A stretch of DNA of 64,000 bases. Origin: Paramacrobiotus metropolitanus. Taxonomy: Eukaryota; Tardigrada; Eutardigrada; Parachela; Macrobiotidae. Made by a program: the position numbers and the translations under genes. The DNA lies in NCBI RefSeq assembly GCF_019649055.1, contig NW_026570412.1, forward strand, positions 101,390 to 165,389, read 5' to 3'. The stretch's first letter is position 1; every line of letters starts with the position of its first letter. Of this stretch, positions 10,764-20,030 are shown piece by piece. The notes under the pieces were generated by a model. That model was given only the letters and a program-made list of their open reading frames with translations, did not search any database and had not been told where the DNA came from.

Positions 10764-12170
10764 AGTGGTTTAACAACCCAAAATATCGACACTTCGTCCA
10801 ATAAAACAGCTTTCCTACGGCGTTACTTTCGATAGAGATGGATTCCAAAGTCATCATGCACAAATTTGCAAACTTGAAGCATGCCTAGAAAACTGAAACG
10901 CCTGCAAAATACAGCGCACGGAGTTTGATGCTGATTCAAGAAGAACGCCCTAGCGATGACGGTGACATACTTTATGTAAACGAATTGAACTAGTTCAGTT
11001 TCTTACAAATATAATGTTATCGAACACGGATGTCTAAGCTGTGCAACATTCTTTCCTCACTGTCTTTCCCCATTGATTCCTATCAAGGTTAATGGGAAGG
11101 ATTTCTCTCGAAATCCATTTATAACGGCTGCGTGCCCTACTTTCCCAGCCGGACAATGGCCATCGGATCCCTACCTGCGCCATGTGGACAATGGCTGCCT
11201 CGCTCTTCCTCGAAAGGAGATGGACAACCGCTAATAACATGTTGATTGCTTCGTGTCCTAGTTTTGTTAATAGTAGGTTATTATATAAAGCTATCTCGCC
11301 AGACTTTCACTAATCACTTTTGCTTTCACAAATTTTTCTCCCTCCCGCCGCTCCTCTTCTTCATGTGTAGGGGGCTCACTGCGTTGAGCTTTCATTTGTT
11401 TTTGTGTTTGGTTTGCTTTTGCTGTTTTTGTTGGCTTAAAGCCGCACTGTGTTGTTGTATGTCGGTCAGAGCTACTATCTTGGTGTTCGCTACGCCCGAA
11501 AGGAAGAAAATCTTCTGAGCCGACAATACCCGCGATGCACACACGTACACTCACCAAACACGCAGTACCGTTATCACAAGAGTGAAAGAACTGTGCACTG
11601 TTCTGGATATGAGAAGTATGTTGGTTTAATGAAAGTAACAAGAAGTGCAAGCGCAGGCACACTACGTTACTGTTAAAATTTTCAGGCACACTACGTTACT
11701 GTTAGTTCTGGATATTAACTTGCAGAGGTCAAACACACAATAGCTAGCAAATTTTGGAGGTTTCAGCTGATGATTTCTTGCACATGATTGCAGTACCACA
11801 ACGGCCGGATCGGCTACTGCAATCGCTGAGAATGCTAAGCAAATAAATCACGCTTGGTTAAATCCGATGTATGGCTTCATTCCGGTTGTGTTCGAGATAT
11901 ACTCCCCATTGTGGGGAGGCGCTATAATCCTAATGGACCGTATCGGACGCGGAATGGCTCGGTACACCAGCCAGCCACGTTCCAAAGATTTTTTCGGGCA
12001 GCGTTTGCCGATCCATTTCAAAAAGAGAACGTAATTAGTTGTGTGTAATTAACACGGTGCGAAAGCTAATTATCACGCCTGTGCAACGTGTCTCTCTCGG
12101 CATCATCTTGTCGTAACTTCACGTTTTTATTTCACAAAATGTGGTAACATCATAGTTCCAAAACAGCAAG
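10764..12170. other. No supported feature
   Basis: Several ORFs of 64-132 codons overlap on opposite strands around 11.25-11.7 kb in a T-rich stretch. None has family motifs or convincing splice sites, so I treat them as chance. A direct 21-bp repeat around CAGGCACACTACGTTACTGTTA occurs twice at about 11653 and 11685. Confidence 0.45.
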
Positions 12171-13118
12171 TCAAAGTAACAAAATTTCATTTAACGCTGC
12201 CGCTCCTTCCATCGTCCCGAGGACGGAAGCAGCGTTGCCTCGCTGAATTTCCAGCGACAGACGTTGACGGAGATACTCATGGGAGCGAGGCTCTCCCGTA
12301 TGTTGTCGAAGTCGTTTGCCGATTTCTTTCACTAAACGACAAGCTGATTTTCCCCATGGTCCAAGAGTTTCAAAGGCCAGCGGTGCGAAGATGTATCTGC
12401 CCAGCAGGTACAAATACAAACCCGCTTTTCTATCCCCCGCCTGTGCGGCGGCGGATCCCGCGGTAACTGACGTTGATTTCCGATGAGATGCAGCGACGGT
12501 ATCCACGCAGGTCACGTCCCAAGCCAAACACATACCGCGTTGCCACGCAAACGTGGTGCACCCGTCCGGTCGGCGATCTGACGTATGGGATGTCCCTCGC
12601 GGCTCCAGTTTTGCGGGAATGCCGGCTGATACTAACAATCTGCACAAAATACTGTTCAGGCCGCCGTGGCGTGGGTGTCTTCCAGCTGAGAATGCACAGG
12701 ATAACTCGTGATGGCCATACATATCAACTGGCTTGTGGCACTTAGAACAAGAATGTGCTTCACAGATATTTACCCCCAGTCTCAGGCCGACTGATATCTT
12801 CACGGTGTCATCGTCCAAGAGGTTTCCGATGTGTGCCGAGGGCAAGGCATTTAACCATATGCCAGCTTCCGGTGTCGACTGTGCAAGGAGGCGGGCCTGG
12901 TTAATCTCGTCATCGCGAAAGATGTACAGCAGCATGGATAGTGATGTGTTGCATAGCGGAAGATCCCATGCTCGTTGTGCCTTTCCGACATTTGGCTCCG
13001 GGAGTTCTGCCTGTCGCGCGTTGACTTTCCACAACTCAGAAGCGGCTGAGACATTTACAGTGGGGTGATCAGGAAGCAATAATGACATTAAGCCGGATAC
13101 GGAGTGAATCGAAGCCAA
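12171..13118 (-). pseudogene. 5'-truncated retroelement polyprotein, C-terminal part
   Basis: A 315-codon ORF with no upstream RT domain. It contains a Cys/His cluster (Cys-Ser-Lys-Cys-His-Lys-Pro, then Gly-His-His-Glu-Leu-Ser-Cys), a conserved Arg-Arg-Pro-Asp-Gly motif and then Leu-Ala-Trp-Asp-Val-Thr-Cys-Val-Asp. The Pro-Asp...Asp pattern fits a PD-(D/E)XK-type endonuclease region as found after the RT of some retroelements. Near the end it has Phe-Glu-Thr-Leu-Gly-Pro-Trp and Gln-Arg-Gly-Asn-Ala-Ala-Ser-Val. This end module is one I associate with uncharacterised RT-containing proteins of invertebrate genomes. Upstream of 13118 I find no RT motifs, so the copy is 5'-truncated and dead as an element even though this part of the frame is open. 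Confidence 0.7.
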
Positions 13119-13813
13119 GAAGGCTGGGAGAGCTAATTCTTCCGCCCGACGTCTTCTCGTTGAAGGTCAGTCACGCAATCTGCGATCCGAGCAGCGTAAC
13201 CGGATCACGGACACTTATGGATCCGGTCAAAAATTTTATAATTTTCATTGGTTTTCTCCATGAAATTCTACTGAGGGTCTGTACAGTTTATTAGAACGTT
13301 TCATGCAAAGCGGAAGCTCAGATAAAGGTTTAAAAAAAGATATTGCCATCTGGAAAGACTCACAGGATTCGCATTCTGTGCAGGCGTAAAAAAAGTTTCA
13401 AGTATGTACTCTTTATTCAGTGCGTGTATTGCGCATATACGTGTATGTGTGCGTACTGACAGACAAATCACTGTAGACAACCAACGCAGAAAAGGATGCT
13501 CCTCTGATTGCTCTATTTATTAAAAATTGATCTTTTAACGCTAGGTTTTTAACGCAAAAAAATTGTTTACAAAATGATAGCGCCATATTCTGATAAAGGA
13601 CACTTCGTTCTTTTCAATAAGCTTTATAGTGAGCCCCCAAATGAATAACCGCAGCGCTGGTAGCCTCGCGCGTTAAACGGACTCTCTCACATATCCTTAA
13701 TCTTATTCAAGATGCAAGCGCAACGCAAGAAGGAAACGCGCCACAACATACAGTAAAAGCACTCGTAATTACTGAATTAAATGCCTAAGAGCACAACAAA
13801 AAATACTCAGTTA

Positions 13814-14928
13814 CAAGGGGTGCTACGCCAAGTTCGGGCAGTTGGGTAAAATAAATTATAAAGTATTCCAGTTGGTCTTTTCGTTTCTTATTTTGCACTT
13901 TTCTAATGCAGCTTTTTATGGCAAATTTAAAAAAACCAATACCGGATTCGTTGAGTCTGTCAGTAACGAGTTGTGCGCTCAATAAGGGGGAGGGGCAGTG
14001 GAAGTTTTAGGGATGGTTATAGCAGGCTTTATAAAAAATTCTCCAAACGATATTTTTGCATGGAATTTTTTGAAAACTTTTGAGTGGTCCCAGAGGTGTT
14101 TGTTTTGGGTTATGAAAAGAATCTTGCGTCATCGGTGGTCGAGATTACGTCGAAACAACTTGTATCTCCCATAGACTTGTATGTTATAACGTACCTACCG
14201 GAAGATAGGGTTGCCTAGCACAGAGGCATAATTAACGTCCAGCTGATATATACCCTGGATGGAACATGGTCCACACTAAACGATTTTAACGTTTAAATGA
14301 CTAACTACTGCGTGGGTAGGGAGAGGAAAGCGCCGGACAATTGGGAGTAAAAGCTAACAAAGCGACAGGGAAAAAAAGTGATGGTTGCCGTTTGAGTTTG
14401 TTAAACCAGCTTGTCTCAGGCTTATTGGGTAGACTAAAGCGTTTAAACTGTCCCTCAATATCCTACAGATGAGATTTTATAAAAAAGAGTCGTCGAAAAC
14501 TTCACTGGATTGCAGGGCAAGCGTGTACCAAGGGTCACTCTCCGCTTTAACTATGCCCACAGTTTCATCTCAAAGGTCACGTAGGTTTGGTTGTAATCGA
14601 ACGATCTGAGATACAAATAGGAAGAGCCTTAAATGACGAACACGTCAGACTTGGTTAGTTTGGATAAAGACGTCAATGGAATTTTTAAGCGAATTATAAT
14701 TCGGAGGAAGGCTCCGACGGCACATGGGTCGAACACTATTTTGAAACTGGTCTGCTCTAGTTTCGGATACACTGTAATTCGGAACACGCTCTCAGCGTAA
14801 GGAAAGATAGTTTAAAAGATAGTAGACACATACGGCGATACTTTAAAATATTATGAGTTAGTTATTTGTGATGGGTGAACTGTGGCGGGTTTTGGAAAAA
14901 AGTGCCCGAACTTGGCGTAGCACCCCTG
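13814..14928. mobile_element. Non-autonomous Tc1/mariner-type element
   Basis: Terminal inverted repeats of about 27 bp: CAAGGGGTGCTACGCC at 13814 and, read inward on the other strand from 14928, CAGGGGTGCTACGCC, both continuing AAGTTCGGGCA. TA dinucleotides flank both ends (13812-13813 and 14929-14930), the target duplication of Tc1/mariner elements. The 1,115-bp interior has no intact transposase frame. I do not see a DDE/D transposase remnant by eye. The termini and TA sites make the mobile-element call firm; the superfamily is inferred from TIR start and TSD. Confidence 0.8.
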
Positions 14929-15113
14929 TAAAATCGACGTCCAAAGCCTGCAACGGACGGTAAACTGAAGTGAAATCTAAATAGTACATTTTCCCACCAT
15001 CACACTCATTACAGGAACTGTGCCAAAATAAAGTAAAACGGCTTATTACTTTCGTAAAACACCCATGCGATCAAAAATTGTCGGACTACAACCAAAACAT
15101 CCAACTGCAGTCA

Positions 15114-15678
15114 TTAGCGGCGCGCTGCAGTGCTGGGGTGATTGTTTTGCTCGTGATCCAGCTTGGCCTCCGCACTGCCGAAAGTCCTCAGGCAGCTCTC
15201 TTTTCCGCACGGAAACAACCGCAATGCCCCGCACCTATGCCCTCGCAGTGCCGCTTCATCGCCGTATGCCACACCACACGCTTTACACACATGGGCCGTA
15301 TATGCCGCTGGCGTCCGCTTTCGGCAGCGCCGTATTCTTGGGATGAGCGAGTTCGGAAGATGCCGGATTTGTACCAGAAACATCGTGGCCCTCGCTGGCC
15401 GTTGCAGAACGGCGGTTCACGGGATCGATGGTCGGCGGTACAACAGCACTAACTGGCAGCGCTGGGATGAACGGTGGCTCTTGATCCAGTATAAATGGCA
15501 GCACGACACGGTCCACTGGGATCAGCTGCGGTGCGGAGAAGGATGCTGGGGCTCCGTGCAGAGTCGGCAGGATTTCCACGGCGCCATCGACAAGAGCAAC
15601 GGAGTTCGGCGCCGAATTCCTGCAAGCAGTCGTCATCACAACCGGCACAGAACAGAGTAAACTGATCGCTGTACGTAC
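15114..15678 (-). pseudogene. C2H2 zinc-finger gene fragment
   Basis: The minus-strand frame at 15383-15114 encodes a zinc-finger pair: a first finger-like Cys-Lys-Ala-Cys...His-Arg-Cys, then a canonical Cys-x4-Cys-x12-His-x4-His finger (Pro-Cys-Gly-Lys-Glu-Ser-Cys ... Leu-Asp-His-Glu-Gln-Asn-Asn-His). Upstream on the same strand a different frame (15708-15283) is open and Pro/Ala/Val-rich, as in transcription-factor linkers. A one-base frameshift near 15310 would connect the two. The giant LTR element is inserted directly upstream at 15678. The gene is probably a zinc-finger transcription factor broken by the frameshift, by the insertion or by both. It could still be a real exon if the upstream frame is chance. 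Confidence 0.45.
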
Positions 15679-16659
15679 TGACGTGTACTGGCGTCCCTTA
15701 GTACACATCGGTACTACTTTACTACTTCTACCCCTACAACTAAGGCTTAGGCTTTACTACAACTTCTACGCGAGTCCTGACCCCGAGTCTCTACTTCGAC
15801 TTCTCAGAAATCCCCAGCAGAGAACTTTGACCGCGACTTGCCATTTCGACGTGACCGCGCTTCGATGACGTAGCTCAACCTATTGTTCTAGTGTATTAGT
15901 TGACCTCATGTTCTCATTTGTCCACGTGTAGTGATGCAGCGGTGTGATTAGTCCACGTGTCCTCAGATGTCTCTTATTGGCTAGTTTCTAAATCCCTATT
16001 GTTCTCAGACCCGTACCTGCGCGTACGAAGAGCCAGCACTTGCGGTGCCCAGGGCTATATAAGGCGCTCGTCGCCCACAGAAATGTCAAGAGTTGTAATC
16101 CCAACAAAAGTAGAGTCTTGTTACTCGATCTGATTAACTTCAGGCTTTTGCTCTGGTCTTCTCTTTCCAAGTGAGGCTGTTCAAACTGACCTCTGGGTGA
16201 CCTTTCACCTATTGTCAGGGGTCATTCCTCTACTTCGTCGACGTGCATTATCATCTTCGGATAGTCTCGTGACGTAACAGGCTACCCACTTGATCCCACT
16301 TGTTCGCCTTGACCTTTCGGTCCCTTCGATCTTCATGCCCTGTAGCGCCAGGTTGATGGATTTGTCATACTCATACGCTTCGGCTACCATCTAGCGTCGG
16401 ACAGGTAACGTATAACTTCACGCATCCCTTGTGTTTCCTTTCGTGTCTTCTCTTTCAGCAAGCTTTCGGGTTCCGGATCCTCTTCTTCATCCTTGCATAT
16501 CATCTCATACTTGTACATCAACATCCTTAACCTTTCGCTCCATGAAATACATAAGAAGTTGAGATTAAGAGTCGCTCTATTCCCCGACTGGTCGTGGTCC
16601 GGGAAGTGCATTATTCCCACCGCACAACCTCTTTCATTCTGTATTTTTATTGCACGACA
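15679..16659 (+). repeat. 5' LTR of the giant element
   Basis: A 981-bp repeat starting TGACGTGTACTGG and ending TATTGCACGACA. It contains a TATA box at 16056-16063. The 3' counterpart at 38671-39651 is offset by exactly 22,992 bp throughout, so there are no indels between the two LTRs. Short ORFs inside it recur in both copies and look incidental. Confidence 0.95.
16056..16063 (+). promoter_or_regulatory. TATA box in the 5' LTR
   Basis: GGGCTATATAAGGCG, with TATATAAG at 16056-16063, is the only canonical TATA element in the LTR, about 600 bp before its end. The same motif lies at 39048-39055 in the 3' LTR. It probably sets the U3/R boundary of the Pol II transcript about 30 bp downstream. 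Confidence 0.65.
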
Positions 16660-16677
16660 TGGCGCCCACCGTGGTTC
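16660..16677 (+). other. Primer-binding site (tRNA-Lys-like)
   Basis: TGGCGCCCACCGTGGTTC begins directly after the LTR. It resembles the complement of the 3' end of a metazoan tRNA-Lys (expected TGGCGCCCAACGTGGGGC): the first nine bases match, later bases match partly. Its position is exactly where minus-strand DNA synthesis would be primed. Confidence 0.75.
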
Positions 16678-17474
16678 AAACTTTCCCGATGGAGCAGAAA
16701 GTTTAATTTAATTTGATAGTACAATTAAATTGATGGTGCAGGATGGTTGGTGGTCAACTCGAGAGAGCCCACATTTAAGAAAGTCCGTTAGGAGCCACTA
16801 GTGTGGTGCAGGAGGTCTGCGTTCCAGTTCTGACCTAGGGTAACCGAGTCCCCCGGTTTGATTGATGTATAGATTGATTCGCACTTAGCGATATATATTT
16901 TGGGTGACAATACGGACTGAGAACAGTATAGGCACTTGAAAACTGTTCGTGTATGCGGCACTTTACGAGTCTATGATTGAAAAAGCACCGTAAGACCATT
17001 CGAGGTCAAAATTTCCTTTCATTTTATTTTCTTTTCTGAACCGGGCAAGCCAGAAAGACTACGTGAATTTGAACGGCAGAACCAGCAGAATCAGCTGATT
17101 GGAAATTGTAAGTCAAACGTGCGAAAATTCGCAGTGTATTTTTAGCCGTTCTTTATTATTGAATCTTCGTAAAAATGTCGAATTTTGTAAATATGGCGTA
17201 TCCGAGTTAGCGGAGTAGCCATTGTACTACGATTTTTGAAAATTTTCGGTAATCAACAGAGCAGATATAGCTGTCTCTTGTGGTGTAACGCAGTGTCACT
17301 GTTAACTGGAAATCAGTCACAGTGTTCTAACTAGCGGGTAAAATACGAAATAACAGTCGAAACCTTAAAGGTCAACTGTAAATACGAGTTGTTTACTCAT
17401 GCTTGAGTGCGTGTTTTCACTTTCTGAATCCAGTTGTAATTGGTAAGGTTAGTCGCGGTTGCATTGCAAACAAA
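16678..17474 (+). other. Untranslated leader of the giant element
   Basis: About 800 bp between the primer-binding site and the gag ATG, without an ORF of note. It would hold packaging and dimerisation signals in a retroelement RNA; I cannot point to one. Confidence 0.5.
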
Positions 17475-20030
17475 ATGTCAGAATCAGCAGAAGTAACTGT
17501 GAAACGAGATGGCTTTTGGCCATTGAGAAAAGTTGAATCAGATAGATTGCAGTCGAAAGCGGTTGAAAGCGGGTTTGACACTCGTTTTCAGTTTCCGAAG
17601 AAAGTTCCCCTTGGCTTAATGTATAGGGCAGTAGGGTTAGAACCTCCGGAGAAAAAGAGCGCGTACTGCAGTCAACAATGGGTTGACTGGGAAGACAAAA
17701 ATTCAACGTTGGTAAGAGCTCCGAGTTACTATAGCACTTGGTTCTCGCACGAACGGTCTATCCCGTCAGCTTATTTGAATATGTCAGAAACAGAGTTCAA
17801 AGCAGCGAAAGAATGGGCGACTTTGAATGTCACTGCGTACGAGGCAGAAGTTCAGCAAAGAAAGGAGTCAGGTACTGGTAAGAAATCTCGGGATACCATA
17901 GTTATGTCAGATGGGCAGTTAAACGCCTCGGTAATTATTGAGAATTCTGGGAATGCGGTAAGTGAGTCGTTGTTGGACTTGGAAGATAGTTCAGCCTCGA
18001 GTGCTCAGAAAAACGGCATGACTCTGTCTAGTATGCAGTTGATTTCAAGTCAGTCAGTCGGGACGGTTAATCCTGGGAAACAGGTAACTCCGTCAGTGGT
18101 AAATCCAGATCAAGTGGTGGATCCGAGGAGATCGGTGATGTCGCAACTGGTAATTCCACATTCAGTAGGGCAGTCGGTAAATATGCAGAATGGAGAAGTA
18201 GTTGGAAATGCGGTTGAAAATTTGAATTCGGTAGCGGTAGGGAATTTCGTGACTCCGTTCAATATGGCGAGAGAACGTAGTGCAGCGGCTCAAGTAGGCG
18301 ATGAACGCGTGATTACTATGAGCAATGATCAGAATAATAATACGGTTGGCAGTAATTTCCTTGGTAATATTACGATGAGAGAAGGAACTCCTTTTTCTGA
18401 AAATTCAGATGATGAAAATAATACGGCGTTTAATTGTGAAAAGTCATTGTTGGATGAAGATATTCCTTTCGATGAAAATGCGAATAATCTTTTGCATCCT
18501 CTCCAGTCAGATTTGCGGCATTTCATTTTTGAAAATGATTTTGATCCTTTAAATCAGGAATTTGCGCAAGAAGTAAGTGAGGTTGACGCTAAGTTGAAAG
18601 CTTCAAAATCGGAGCAGGAGGCATTAGCAGTCACTCGTGACTCATTGGGTACTATGATTCGGTGTACGAAAAATTATGTTGTATTGTGTCTTAGGCAATT
18701 GCAAAATAGCAGTGAGATTAATCGGTTGAACGAAATTTTGTCTAAAGACGATAAACTGAAAAATAAACTGCATGGTGATATTTCGGCTTTAAGGCAGCAG
18801 TTATTGGCAGTGCAGGCAAGTAATGCAGAACATGAGAAAAATGTTCGTGCACTTTCGAGTAAGTGTCAGGTGAATGAAAAACGTATTCGCGATCTTGAGG
18901 AGGAAGATTCTCAGTCGTCGAAATTAATTTTGGAAAATCAGGAGCTTAGTGCTCAGTTGCGGTCAGTAAATGAACATTTGCAGAAAGTTAAGGCAGAAGC
19001 GTCGAAATCGCTTGGTTCGAGTAATTTGCAGGCTTTAGCTGTTTTCAAAGAAAATGAGAAGAAATTGCTTTTGGAAATCGAGCAGTTGAAAGTTAATTGT
19101 AAATTGGAATGTAATGCGAAAATTGTTGCGGAAAAAGATTTGAAATCAGCTTTGAGTAGGGAACGCAAGCTTAATGCAACGCTTGAGGAGAAAGAGAAAT
19201 TAATTCATTCAGTTGGTGTCAGAATTGACGGTAAAGATTCCGAAATTCTTGATTTAATGCAGCGTATGGAAAAATTGCGAGTTGAAGCAGAAGAATTGAA
19301 AGGTAATCAGATTTCGCATGAAAGAGAGTGGAATTTTGAACCTGAAGTTCGTGTAGGTACGGGTAATTTGGCTTTTAATCAGCCACCGGCTCACACTAAT
19401 ATTTCACATATGTCAGGTCAGTCTCAGGGTTTTGTACCGAGCGGTAACGTGAATAATTATGCTAGCGGAAATAGTCAGTTTCACTCAGGAAACTCAGTCG
19501 GTAGCAGCAGCAATCAAGTTTGCGGGGGTGAAAACTCTCTCCGAGTTCCCTCAGTTTCGCGTAATGACAGTGGTCAGTTAAATGAACCGAGATCAGATCA
19601 GCCTCGTTCGGCAGCGTCTCGTGTTAGGCATCAGTCGCAAGATAGGCGGCATGCGCAGGCGGTTAACGTAGAGCATGTTCCCTTGATTAATATTGAAATA
19701 CCGGTAAATAACGGTATCGATGATGACGGTAATGTCGACATGGAAGACGTGAATGCAGCGCCGGTCGGTGGTTTTGCTGCACAGCAGAATGCGAATCCAG
19801 ATTGGCTCGGTGTGATCAAAATTATGGCGGAGGCGATGAAGAATGCAAATTCCAGCAAGTCGAGTAATGTGATGAAACTACAACCGTATGAAGGTAAGCG
19901 GAAGTCAGGTTCGATTGAACATTGGCTCACGCAAGTTGATCAGTGTCGATTGTCGAACGGATGGAGTGACAACGATACGTGCAGGCAAGTTGTCGGTGCA
20001 TTGAAAGGTAACGCAGTATTATGGTTCTAA
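17475..20030 (+). CDS. gag: Gag, N-terminal part ending at an in-frame TAA (851 aa)
   Basis: The ATG at 17475 (context AACAAAATG) is the first plausible start. The first 350 residues are polar, Asn/Ser/Gln/Val-rich. A long coiled coil follows (about 18560-19310, residues 360-610), then an Asn/Ser/Gly-rich linker with one Gln-Val-Cys-Gly-Gly motif (19515). The capsid domain begins near 19880 (Leu-Gln-Pro-Tyr-Glu-Gly ... Trp-Leu-Thr-Gln-Val-Asp). The frame stops at TAA (20028-20030) in the middle of that domain, right after Ala-Val-Leu-Trp-Phe, and continues in the same frame at 20031 with Gly-Leu-Leu-Arg-Asp. Because the break splits a fold, it is more likely a nonsense change than a normal Gag/Pol boundary. 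Readthrough, or a suppressor, is possible. Confidence 0.85.
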   Translation: MSESAEVTVKRDGFWPLRKVESDRLQSKAVESGFDTRFQFPKKVPLGLMYRAVGLEPPEKKSAYCSQQWVDWEDKNSTLVRAPSYYSTWFSHERSIPSAYLNMSETEFKAAKEWATLNVTAYEAEVQQRKESGTGKKSRDTIVMSDGQLNASVIIENSGNAVSESLLDLEDSSASSAQKNGMTLSSMQLISSQSVGTVNPGKQVTPSVVNPDQVVDPRRSVMSQLVIPHSVGQSVNMQNGEVVGNAVENLNSVAVGNFVTPFNMARERSAAAQVGDERVITMSNDQNNNTVGSNFLGNITMREGTPFSENSDDENNTAFNCEKSLLDEDIPFDENANNLLHPLQSDLRHFIFENDFDPLNQEFAQEVSEVDAKLKASKSEQEALAVTRDSLGTMIRCTKNYVVLCLRQLQNSSEINRLNEILSKDDKLKNKLHGDISALRQQLLAVQASNAEHEKNVRALSSKCQVNEKRIRDLEEEDSQSSKLILENQELSAQLRSVNEHLQKVKAEASKSLGSSNLQALAVFKENEKKLLLEIEQLKVNCKLECNAKIVAEKDLKSALSRERKLNATLEEKEKLIHSVGVRIDGKDSEILDLMQRMEKLRVEAEELKGNQISHEREWNFEPEVRVGTGNLAFNQPPAHTNISHMSGQSQGFVPSGNVNNYASGNSQFHSGNSVGSSSNQVCGGENSLRVPSVSRNDSGQLNEPRSDQPRSAASRVRHQSQDRRHAQAVNVEHVPLINIEIPVNNGIDDDGNVDMEDVNAAPVGGFAAQQNANPDWLGVIKIMAEAMKNANSSKSSNVMKLQPYEGKRKSGSIEHWLTQVDQCRLSNGWSDNDTCRQVVGALKGNAVLWF
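19516..19530 (+). promoter_or_regulatory. PPT-like 13-mer inside gag
   Basis: AAGTTTGCGGGGGTG contains the same 13 bases (GTTTGCGGGGGTG) that form the polypurine-tract/3' LTR junction at 38660-38672. It encodes Gln-Val-Cys-Gly-Gly in frame. A candidate internal plus-strand priming site; see the findings. Confidence 0.45.

Noticed and set aside
11246-11689. Overlapping ORFs of 90 and 132 codons on opposite strands
   Set aside because: T-rich sequence; no motifs, no splice boundaries, no paralogue in the window.
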